Made by a program: the position numbers and the translations under genes. Below the pieces are notes generated by a model. That model saw nothing but the letters and a program-made list of their open reading frames with translations. It was not told the DNA's origin and ran no database searches. A DNA stretch of 64,000 nucleotides from Lachnospiraceae bacterium UBA3804. Lineage in GTDB: Bacteria > Bacillota > Clostridia > Lachnospirales > Lachnospiraceae. Below, piece by piece: positions 35,055-42,767 of this stretch; the stretch's first letter is position 1; every line of letters starts with the position of its first letter. Location: contig DFEK01000011.1 in the NCBI GenBank assembly GCA_002368665.1, positions 132,881-196,880 of the forward strand. Direction: 5' to 3'.

Positions 35055-36521
35055 TTACTTCTTCGTAACTCTGTCTGCCACATCATCCAGATCCAGGAAA
35101 TCGTCTTCCACAGATGCGCTCGACGCATCCAGTGCTTCCATGTAGTCTTCAACATCTTCCTGTGACATTCCGCCGATGCTCTCTGCTTCCTGTGCTGCTT
35201 CTTCGGCCGCCATTTCTTCTCTTGCCATGCGGCTTGCACTCTTACGCTTGGAGAAATCAAGCTTCGGAATTTCCTTGCCGTTACTACCGACCTGCGGAGC
35301 ATTCTCAACACTTGTACTCTTTGCCTTGTCGCGGTCTACGGTCTTAAGTCTTAAGTCCACATGACCCTGTACGGATGCCTGCTCTTTTCCTTCTTCGAAG
35401 GAAGCATATTCGAAAGGTGCTGCCTTCTCATCAATTTTTTCCTGTCTGGCAAGTTTATCCTTCGTGCGGAGATTTTTCACATCGGAGTGATGTCCGGTCT
35501 GTGCCGCAACTCCGTCGATGATGAATTTAAGTCCGACGATTACAATAATCAGTGCACCGAAACCGCAGAGGATAAAGAGGGATTTCTTCTCACCGCTTAG
35601 GCCGTCCTCTTTCTTCGGCTTCTCTTCCGGCATCGGAGGAGCCACATACTCGGAGACTTTCTCGGATACCTTCTCGGAAGATTTCTCAGTCTTCTCGGAA
35701 GTTTTCTCGGTCTTGTCCGTCTTACTGTCCTTGCCGTCCTTATCAGCGTCTTCGCTGGTTTTCTCGGAAGTCTTCTCGTCTTCGTTTCGGTTCTTCTCCA
35801 TGTTGATATGGAGTTTATATACGATCGGTTCGCCGTCATTATTGGAAACCGATACTTCCACTTCGTTTCTGCCGACGTTCAGTTCATCGATGTTGGAGGT
35901 TATCTTGTAACCTTCCGGTGCTTCAATAACCGCTTCATCCGAATAGGGAATGGAGAAGGTGTATTCCGTTCTGCCGTTGGCAAAGCCCGGAATCTGTTTG
36001 CCATTGATCAGAATGTACTCCGGAGGAATGGTGACTTCGCCCTGAATAGTGATCGGCGCGGAAACAAGCGGAGCAGATGCCATCGGATTACCGTTGATAT
36101 CATTCACTGCAACGCTTGATACGCTTAATGTCGTATTGGCTGCGGTATTGGCATGGAAAGTCAGCATATGCATCGACTCGCCGCCGTTGGCGGAAGTACC
36201 ACTGACAACCACGCTTCCGTTACCACCTGAAGATGCTCCGCTGACATAGCTGATTGCATTGGCATCATAAGTAAGCGTAACGGAGTAGGTTCCGACCAAA
36301 AGTCCGTTGTCTTCGTTGTTTCCGACATAAACGCCGATATTGAAATTCGTTCCCTGCGCAGGATTGTACGATACGGATCCGAACCGCACATAACCTGCGG
36401 CATCGACCTTCATCGCCGGAATCATGATACATAAGCACAGCAAAAGCAAAGCCGGGAATACCGCCTTTGCCAATTTCATCCCAATATTCGTTCTACTCAT
36501 CTCCCTAAATGTATCGTTCAT
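35055..36521 (-). CDS. Secreted membrane-anchored protein with cohesin-like domain
   Basis: 488 residues from 36521. A signal peptide (MKLAKAVFPALLLLCLCIMIPAMKVDAA) is followed by a cohesin-type beta sandwich (FGSVSYNPAQGTNFNIGVYV, ~45-175), a cadherin-like/Ig-like domain (TEYTFSIPYSDEAVIEAPEG...NEVEVSVSNNDGEPIVYKL, ~185-250), a Ser/Glu/Lys-rich linker (~255-305), a membrane segment (LFILCGFGALIIVIVGLKFI) and a ~150-residue cytoplasmic tail. The open frame extends to 36587, but that ATG lies across the -10 box, so it cannot be the start. It is the first gene of the locus and might sense or anchor the polymer. Confidence 0.72.
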   Translation of the reverse strand: MNDTFREMSRTNIGMKLAKAVFPALLLLCLCIMIPAMKVDAAGYVRFGSVSYNPAQGTNFNIGVYVGNNEDNGLLVGTYSVTLTYDANAISYVSGASSGGNGSVVVSGTSANGGESMHMLTFHANTAANTTLSVSSVAVNDINGNPMASAPLVSAPITIQGEVTIPPEYILINGKQIPGFANGRTEYTFSIPYSDEAVIEAPEGYKITSNIDELNVGRNEVEVSVSNNDGEPIVYKLHINMEKNRNEDEKTSEKTSEDADKDGKDSKTDKTEKTSEKTEKSSEKVSEKVSEYVAPPMPEEKPKKEDGLSGEKKSLFILCGFGALIIVIVGLKFIIDGVAAQTGHHSDVKNLRTKDKLARQEKIDEKAAPFEYASFEEGKEQASVQGHVDLRLKTVDRDKAKSTSVENAPQVGSNGKEIPKLDFSKRKSASRMAREEMAAEEAAQEAESIGGMSQEDVEDYMEALDASSASVEDDFLDLDDVADRVTKK

Positions 36522-36577
36522 GGTGCCTGGAATTCCCTGATTTCGGGCATAGTATGCCCTATTACATAATCTTATAT

Positions 36578-36606
36578 ATTGTATCATTTGCCCCTTACAA
36601 AGTCAA
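36578..36606 (-). promoter_or_regulatory. Promoter of the polysaccharide operon
   Basis: On the minus strand TTGACT and TACAAT are separated by exactly 17 nt. The start of transcription would be near 36570, upstream of the first gene. A 15-nt near-palindrome, GGGCATACTATGCCC, occurs in the leader at 36544-36558 and might be a binding site. Confidence 0.75.
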
Positions 36607-36635
36607 TCTGCAAAACAGCCTTTTACCCCCCCTCA

Positions 36636-36668
36636 AAAATCAAGCAAACCCGCTCTGTGAGCGGGTTT
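36636..36668 (-). terminator. Rho-independent terminator after carB
   Basis: AAACCCGCTC and GAGCGGGTTT form a 10-bp stem with a 3-nt loop, followed on the minus strand by GCTTGATTTTTG. It separates carB from the polysaccharide promoter. Confidence 0.9.
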
Positions 36669-36731
36669 GAAAGGTGTTCGTTGTGAAAATACATAAATAT
36701 ATGAAATAAATCGCAGGATTTTCGGCAGAAT

Positions 36732-39700
36732 TTACTTCGTAATACTCTCATGCAACTTCTGCAAACTGTTGACATCGATCTTCTGCTCGCTCTGTGCGGC
36801 CAGAATTCCGTCTGCGGATGCGCTTGCAGCTGCGATGGTCGTAATGTAAGGCACTTTGTGCTTGATTGCATTCTTACGAATGTAGGAATCATCGAAGATG
36901 CTTTCCTTGCGGGAAGGTGTGTTGACAATCAACTGGATCTTCTTGTTCACGATGGCATCCACGATATTCGGTCTGCCTTCCTGCATCTTAAGGATCTTCT
37001 CACACTCGATTCCGTTCTCTCGAAGCAGTTCATAAGTCGTTCCGGTAGCCACAATCTTGAAGCCTGCCTGGATGTACTTCTTAGCCACATCAACCACGTA
37101 CGGCTTATCCATACGGTTAACGGAGATCAGCACGGTTCCTTCCAAAGGAAGCGGATTCTGGGTTGCTTCCTGTGCCTTGTAATAAGCTTCACCGAAGTTC
37201 GGAGCAAGTCCCAGAACCTCACCTGTGGATCTCATTTCCGGTCCGAGCAAGGGGTCAACTTCCGGGAACATGTTGAACGGGAAAACTGCTTCCTTTACGC
37301 CGACATACGGATATTTGCTTTCTTTCAGGCCTTCTACAGGACTGGTTCTGCCGGTTAAAGGCATCGTGATAATGTCAGTTGCAATGCGCACCATGTTGAT
37401 TCCGCAAACCTTGGATACAAGGGGTACGGTTCTGGATGCACGGGGATTGGCCTCGATTACATAAACCTTGTCATCCTCGATGGCATACTGCATATTCATA
37501 AGACCATGAACGTTCATTTCAACGGCAATCTTCTTCGTATATTCCTTGATGAGCGCTAAGTTCTTCTCGGAGATATGCATGGAAGGAAGGATGCATGCGG
37601 AGTCACCGGAGTGAATACCCGCAAGCTCGATATGTTCCATAACAGCCGGTACGAATGCATGGTTTCCGTCGCAGATGGCATCTGCCTCACACTCCATTGC
37701 ATGACGTAAGAAACGGTCAATCAAAATCGGACGGTCGGGCGTTACACCAACCGCTGCTGCCATGTATTCCTTCAGGGAATCCCTGTCACCGACAACTTCC
37801 ATTCCGCGTCCGCCGAGAACGAAGGAAGGACGAACCATTACCGGATAACCGATTCTCTCTGCGATTTCGATTGCATCGTCCACGGTAACTGCCATGCCTG
37901 CTTCGGGCATCGGAATCTCCAACTTCTTCATCATGGCACGGAACAGATCTCTGTCTTCCGCCATATCGATAACTTCCGGAGCGGTGCCGAGGATCTTGAC
38001 GCCGTTTTTCTCCAGGGAATCTGCCAAATTAAGCGGTGTCTGGCCACCGAACTGAGCGATGACGCCGACCGGTTTCTCTTTCTCATAGATGGAAAGAACA
38101 TCTTCCAGTGTCAGCGGCTCAAAATATAACTTATCGGACGTATCGTAGTCCGTGGAAACCGTCTCGGGGTTGCAGTTTACGATGATGGTGGAAAAACCGA
38201 GATCGCGCAGTGCAAATGCCGCATGTACGCAGCAGTAGTCGAATTCGATACCCTGACCGATACGGTTAGGGCCGCCACCCAAAATCATTACCTTCGGCTT
38301 GGAATCATCCGTCTTGGACTTATCCGGTGCATTGTAGGTGCTGTAGTAATATGCGGAATCTTCAGTTCCGGATACATGTACGCCTTCCCATGCCTCGGTT
38401 ACACCGATGGCCTTGCGGGAATTGCGGATATCATCTTCGGATACGCCTAAGATCTGGCTTAAATACTTATCGGAGAAGCCGTCCTTCTTAGCCTGGGTTA
38501 AATCATCGTCGGAAGGTACCTGACCTGCGTATGCATTCATCAGGCGCTCTTCTTCTTCAACAAGTTCCTTCATCTGCTCAATGAAGTAATGTTTAATCTT
38601 GGTAAGGTTCCAAAGTTCCTCAACGGTTGCACCCTTACGAAGTGCTTCATACATAATGAACTGACGCTCGGAGGAAGGATCCTTGAGCATGTCGAGGAGT
38701 TCTTCTTTGGTTTTTTCATGGAAATTCTTGGCAAAGCCTAAGCCGTAACGATCCTTCTCAAGGGAACGGATTGCCTTCTGGAAGGCTTCCTTGTAGGTTT
38801 TACCGATACTCATAACTTCGCCTACGGCGCGCATCTGGGTACCAAGCTTATCTTCTGCGCCTTTGAATTTCTCAAATGCCCAGCGAGCGAACTTGATTAC
38901 GATGTAATCGCCGTCGGGATAGTATTTATCAAGAGTGCCGTACTTACCGCAGGGGATTTCGTCAAGTGTTAAGCCACTTGCAAGCATTGCGGATACGAGT
39001 GCGATCGGAAAACCGGTAGCCTTCGACGCAAGTGCGGAAGAACGGGATGTTCTCGGGTTGATCTCGATAACAATGATTCTGCCGGTAACCGGATCATGTG
39101 CGAACTGTACGTTCGTACCACCGATAACCTGTACGGCCTCTACGATCTTGTAAGCCTGGCGCTGTAATTCTTTCTGTACATCCTCAGCGATGGTAAGCAT
39201 CGGTGCGGAGCAGAAGGAATCGCCGGTGTGAACACCGAGCGGGTCGATGTTTTCGATGAAGCAGACCGTGATCATGTTGCCCTTCGCATCACGAACAACT
39301 TCGAGTTCGAGCTCTTCCCATCCGAGTACGGATTCCTCAACGAGAACCTGTCCTACGATGGATGCCTGAAGACCTCTTGCAATGACGGTCTTTAATTCTT
39401 CCTGGTTATATACAAGGCCGCCGCCTGCACCACCCATGGTGTAAGCCGGTCTTAAAACAACGGGGTAACCGAGTTCATCTGCGATTCTCAAACCGTCTTC
39501 GACGGAGTAAGCAACTTCGGATCTTGCCATCTCGATACCGAGGGTATTCATCGTCTTCTTAAACTCGATTCTGTCTTCACCCTTCTGGATGGCGTCAACC
39601 TGAACGCCGATAACTTTTACGCCGTATTTATCAAGAATTCCTGCTTCCGCAAGCTCGGAGCAGAGGTTTAAGCCGGACTGTCCGCCGAGGTTGGGAAGTA

Positions 39701-39956
39701 ATGCATCCGGACGCTCTTTCTCGATGATCTGCTCAAGGCGCTTAACATTGAGCGGCTCGATATAGGTTACATCTGCCGTATCCGGGTCAGTCATGATCGT
39801 AGCCGGGTTGGAATTCACCAGAACGATTTCATATCCTAATTTGTGCAGAGCCTTACATGCCTGCGTACCCGAATAGTCGAACTCGCACGCCTGACCGATG
39901 ATAATCGGGCCGGAGCCGATAATCAGAACCTTGTGAATGTCTTTTCTTTGTGCCAT
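36732..39956 (-). CDS. carB: Carbamoyl-phosphate synthase large subunit
   Basis: 1074 residues, the usual length. Two ATP-grasp halves are visible: GSGPIIIGQACEFDYSGTQA at the start and GGGPNRIGQGIEFDYCCVHAAFA at ~560, with IVIEINPRTSRSSALASKATG and VIEANPRASRTVPLVSKV. The C-terminal MGS-like allosteric domain is present (VDVAKKYIQAGFKIVATGTT). It makes carbamoyl phosphate for arginine and pyrimidine synthesis. No carA is seen next to it. Upstream is a structured intergenic region and a purF homologue. Confidence 0.97.
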   Translation of the reverse strand: MAQRKDIHKVLIIGSGPIIIGQACEFDYSGTQACKALHKLGYEIVLVNSNPATIMTDPDTADVTYIEPLNVKRLEQIIEKERPDALLPNLGGQSGLNLCSELAEAGILDKYGVKVIGVQVDAIQKGEDRIEFKKTMNTLGIEMARSEVAYSVEDGLRIADELGYPVVLRPAYTMGGAGGGLVYNQEELKTVIARGLQASIVGQVLVEESVLGWEELELEVVRDAKGNMITVCFIENIDPLGVHTGDSFCSAPMLTIAEDVQKELQRQAYKIVEAVQVIGGTNVQFAHDPVTGRIIVIEINPRTSRSSALASKATGFPIALVSAMLASGLTLDEIPCGKYGTLDKYYPDGDYIVIKFARWAFEKFKGAEDKLGTQMRAVGEVMSIGKTYKEAFQKAIRSLEKDRYGLGFAKNFHEKTKEELLDMLKDPSSERQFIMYEALRKGATVEELWNLTKIKHYFIEQMKELVEEEERLMNAYAGQVPSDDDLTQAKKDGFSDKYLSQILGVSEDDIRNSRKAIGVTEAWEGVHVSGTEDSAYYYSTYNAPDKSKTDDSKPKVMILGGGPNRIGQGIEFDYCCVHAAFALRDLGFSTIIVNCNPETVSTDYDTSDKLYFEPLTLEDVLSIYEKEKPVGVIAQFGGQTPLNLADSLEKNGVKILGTAPEVIDMAEDRDLFRAMMKKLEIPMPEAGMAVTVDDAIEIAERIGYPVMVRPSFVLGGRGMEVVGDRDSLKEYMAAAVGVTPDRPILIDRFLRHAMECEADAICDGNHAFVPAVMEHIELAGIHSGDSACILPSMHISEKNLALIKEYTKKIAVEMNVHGLMNMQYAIEDDKVYVIEANPRASRTVPLVSKVCGINMVRIATDIITMPLTGRTSPVEGLKESKYPYVGVKEAVFPFNMFPEVDPLLGPEMRSTGEVLGLAPNFGEAYYKAQEATQNPLPLEGTVLISVNRMDKPYVVDVAKKYIQAGFKIVATGTTYELLRENGIECEKILKMQEGRPNIVDAIVNKKIQLIVNTPSRKESIFDDSYIRKNAIKHKVPYITTIAAASASADGILAAQSEQKIDVNSLQKLHESITK

Positions 39957-40019
39957 ACTTCCTCCTCGCCGCGATGCGGCATTTTATCTTAAATAATCAT
40001 TAATTCGCATATATGTTTT

Positions 40020-40232
40020 TTATACCCATTAGGTATGTTGCAGGCGGAAACACCGATTGTTTAGTGTATCTCGAGGGTGGAAACATCGATTGTTCCCTTG
40101 AGCGGGCGTTTGGACGAGTGTCGGTCCTTGGGTTCGGTTCTCTCGAACCCTAGTACCGCTACACGAGCCAATCGAGCCGAGAGTGCGTCCCCGAAAGGGA
40201 ACTGTCGATGGTCGACGCCCGAGTTTATCTAA
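40020..40232 (-). ncRNA. Structured intergenic region of unknown class
   Basis: The minus-strand RNA can form nested helices: an outer CGGGCGT/ACGCCCG pairing (~40218 with ~40105), GTCGA/TCGAC, GTTCCC/GGGGAC around TTTC, GTGT-CGGT/ACCG-ACAC and GGGTTCG/CGAACCC, then CTCAAGGG/CCCTCGAG nearer carB. GGAAACAYCGATTGTT occurs twice (near 40047 and 40079, plus strand). I do not recognise it as a known riboswitch. It could be an attenuator, a mobile palindromic repeat or a structured RNA. No protein frame is convincing. Confidence 0.5.
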
Positions 40233-41657
40233 TTACTCTTGACCTGACCAACAATACGTGCAAAGTTTGCACGGCTCGATGCCGACGGAGTTAACCATGT
40301 CATCGAGACGATTGTACGCCAGAGTCGTAAACTTCATCTGCTTGCAGATCTCCTGCTCCATCTCCCTGTAGTTCTTGGACTCGGGATTTGCGTAATCCTG
40401 CAACTTATCCAAAGGAACATCGGTCGTTCCCTCACGCTCTGCAATGACGCGTCTTGCAATGAGTTCCTGCTCGGAGTTGGATCTTGAGAAGTTCAAGTAC
40501 TTGCATCCGAACAAAAGCGGCGGGCAGGCAGGTCTTACATGCACTGCTTTTGCACCGGAGTCGAATAAGAACTCGGTCGTTTCGCGAAGCTGTGTACCAC
40601 GAACGATGGAGTCGTCAATGAGCAGTAAGCTCTTGTCTTTGATCAGAGGTTCTACCGGGATCAGCTTCATCTTTGCAATCAGATCACGCTTCTTCTGCGT
40701 GGTCGGCATGAAGGATCTCGGCCAGGTCGGAGTGTACTTAATGAACGGTCTGGCAAAAGGAATGCCCGATTCGTTCGCATATCCGACTGCATGTGCGGTT
40801 CCGGAATCCGGTACACCGGCTACTTCGGTCGCATCCATGATACCCTTTTCCTTATCGCGCTTTGCAAGCGCGGATCCGCAGCGGTAACGCATCTCTTCCA
40901 CATTGATGCCTTCGTACGTGGAGGTCGGATAGCCGTAGTATACCCAGAGGAAGGTACAGATCTTCATCTCCTTGCGGGGAGAAGCCTTGACTTCCATACG
41001 GTTTTCATTGAAGAAAACAATCTCGCCGGGGCCTAACTCCTTGGCTGTTTTATATCCAAGATGCATGAATGCAAAATCTTCAAAAGATGCGCAGTGCGCG
41101 CCGTTCTTGCGTCCGATGGTGATGGGCAGGCGGCCTAAGCGGTCACGCATCGCGTAGATGCCTTCCGGCGTCATGATGAGTACGCTGATGGAGCCTTTGA
41201 CCATCTCCTGAACATAAAGAAGGCCCTCGGTAATCGATTCTTTCTGATTAATCAGGGCTGCAATCAGCTCCGTCTGATTGATGTCGCCGCCGCTCATTTC
41301 CAGGAAATGGGAATAACCGCGGTCGAATAACATCTTGATCAAATCGGAGGTGTTATTTACTTTACCAACTGTTGTAATGGAATAGTTACCAAGATGGGAA
41401 CGTACGATCAGGGGCTGGGGCTCGTTGTCGGAGATACATCCGATACCGTAATGGCCTCGCATTTCCTCGAAATCACGCTCAAATTTAGTTCTGAAAGGGG
41501 AATTCTCGATATTGTGAATGGCCCGGTCAAAGCCTTTCTCTTCGGAGTAAAGGCAAAGGCCTCCGCGTCTCGTGCCGAGATGGGAATGATAGTCCACGCC
41601 GAAGAATAAATCAAACATACAATTGTCATTAGAGGCTACGCCAAAAAATCCGCCCAT
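40233..41657 (-). CDS. PurF homologue without the catalytic cysteine
   Basis: 474 residues. The class II glutamine amidotransferase fold is present (HLGTRRGGLCLYSEEKGF, HYGIGCIS, MSGGDINQTELIAAL), but the N-terminus is MGGFFGV where PurF has MCG(I/V): residue 2 is glycine, so the Ntn nucleophile is missing. The phosphoribosyltransferase PRPP motif LLLIDDSIVRGTQL is intact, and cysteines resembling the Fe-S ligands remain near the C-terminus (CKLCTYCWSG). It may use ammonia directly or have changed function. The start at 41657 follows AGAAGGAGAAAAC. Confidence 0.85.
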   Translation of the reverse strand: MGGFFGVASNDNCMFDLFFGVDYHSHLGTRRGGLCLYSEEKGFDRAIHNIENSPFRTKFERDFEEMRGHYGIGCISDNEPQPLIVRSHLGNYSITTVGKVNNTSDLIKMLFDRGYSHFLEMSGGDINQTELIAALINQKESITEGLLYVQEMVKGSISVLIMTPEGIYAMRDRLGRLPITIGRKNGAHCASFEDFAFMHLGYKTAKELGPGEIVFFNENRMEVKASPRKEMKICTFLWVYYGYPTSTYEGINVEEMRYRCGSALAKRDKEKGIMDATEVAGVPDSGTAHAVGYANESGIPFARPFIKYTPTWPRSFMPTTQKKRDLIAKMKLIPVEPLIKDKSLLLIDDSIVRGTQLRETTEFLFDSGAKAVHVRPACPPLLFGCKYLNFSRSNSEQELIARRVIAEREGTTDVPLDKLQDYANPESKNYREMEQEICKQMKFTTLAYNRLDDMVNSVGIEPCKLCTYCWSGQE

Positions 41658-41702
41658 GTTTTCTCCTTCTGTTCGCTTATATTCCCCAAAATACCAAGGT
41701 AA

Positions 41703-41731
41703 AGTATACGGTTTTTTGGGGTTAAGGTCAA
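41703..41731 (-). promoter_or_regulatory. Promoter of the purF homologue
   Basis: TTGACC and TATACT on the minus strand with a 17-nt spacer, 45 nt upstream of the ATG. The region also contains CCCCAAAA and TTTTGGGG that could pair across the start site. Confidence 0.7.
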
Positions 41732-41781
41732 GGGAAAATGGGCGGTTTTTTTAAGTCTTAAGTTATGTAAATCATTGAGTT

Positions 41782-42621
41782 TTACTTTGCGAATTTCCCG
41801 ATCAGGTATTCCGGACCGTACCAGGGGATCTTAATATCCGCCAGCTTCTGTCCGCCCTTGATCACAATATTGTAATCCTTCTCCTTGTAGGTCATGATGT
41901 ACTTAAGGGTGACTTTCGGATGCTCCTCCAGCCATTTCATGATATCGTACGAAAGGGCAAAATCACCGGTTGCTTCCGCTACCGCCTCTTTGCCTGTCTG
42001 ATCGGCGATTTCCGCAGCGATATTCATCTGCGTTTTCATAGGTTTGAACCAGAACATATCATCCGGCGAAGTTTTTTTGTAACGCAGGACAAAGAAGCAA
42101 TAATCGCCTACGAATTCATCGTATGATTTCTGAAATTTGAATGTTATGGAATCCGGTGTCTGCTGCACCACTTCCCATTCCTCGACCACACAGGTAGCTT
42201 CCAGAAGCGTTCCGGAGAAGGGCAGCTTAAGCGTAACGGTGTCCATAGTATTATGGTTATTATCCCATATCTCGAACAGATACCCCACCTCGCCTCTTGA
42301 GTTCATGATGATTTTCGCAAACTCGCTGTCGCTTTTCTTATCCTCTTCCGTAAGCTGATTATACAGTTCATCATAGTCGTAATATTCTCCTATAGTTTGC
42401 AAATCGAGATCCGCCTCTTCGTCCGCACAGCCTACGGTAACGCGAACCGGCATATCCGTTGTAACCCATTCTTTATTAAACTTTGGGTAACGCCAGGTGC
42501 CGCTGTTGTCCTCAACCGTTTTGGCCATAGAGGTGATCGGCGTAAAAAACATCGGCAGGACCGCAAACAGCGTGCCAGCAATAATCGGAACCGATTTTTT
42601 TATCTTTTCTGTTATCTTCAT
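41782..42621 (-). CDS. Secreted protein of unknown function
   Basis: 279 residues. A signal peptide is visible (MKITEKIKKSVPIIAGTLFAVLPMFFTPITSMAKT), then an acidic soluble domain with no family I recognise (for example GTWRYPKFNKEWVTTDMPVRVTVGCA and DTVTLKLPFSGTLLEATCVVEEWEVV). Four cysteines occur. No lipobox, so it is probably released or wall-held. It lies alone between purF and htpG on the same strand. Confidence 0.6.
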   Translation of the reverse strand: MKITEKIKKSVPIIAGTLFAVLPMFFTPITSMAKTVEDNSGTWRYPKFNKEWVTTDMPVRVTVGCADEEADLDLQTIGEYYDYDELYNQLTEEDKKSDSEFAKIIMNSRGEVGYLFEIWDNNHNTMDTVTLKLPFSGTLLEATCVVEEWEVVQQTPDSITFKFQKSYDEFVGDYCFFVLRYKKTSPDDMFWFKPMKTQMNIAAEIADQTGKEAVAEATGDFALSYDIMKWLEEHPKVTLKYIMTYKEKDYNIVIKGGQKLADIKIPWYGPEYLIGKFAK

Positions 42622-42767
42622 TTTCTATCCTCCCCAAATTGGATCCACTCCAAAACCGCGTATTGGAGGTTTTCCCAGGTATTTTTCCGATATGGGTCAA
42701 AAAAAGCAAAACCTCGTTAAGATAATATTACTACATCCGAAAGCTGCAAAGCAATGCCATTAACAGA

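Noticed and set aside
36750..37358. 202-codon plus-strand ORF opposite carB
   Set aside because: Antisense shadow of a highly conserved housekeeping gene.
40020..40232. Considered as a PRPP/ykkC or THF riboswitch
   Set aside because: None of the conserved cores of those classes could be found on either strand.
42640..42690. CTCCAA/TTGGAG hairpin before the 41782 gene
   Set aside because: No gene upstream on the plus strand and no T-tract on the minus strand, so a terminator call is not supported.
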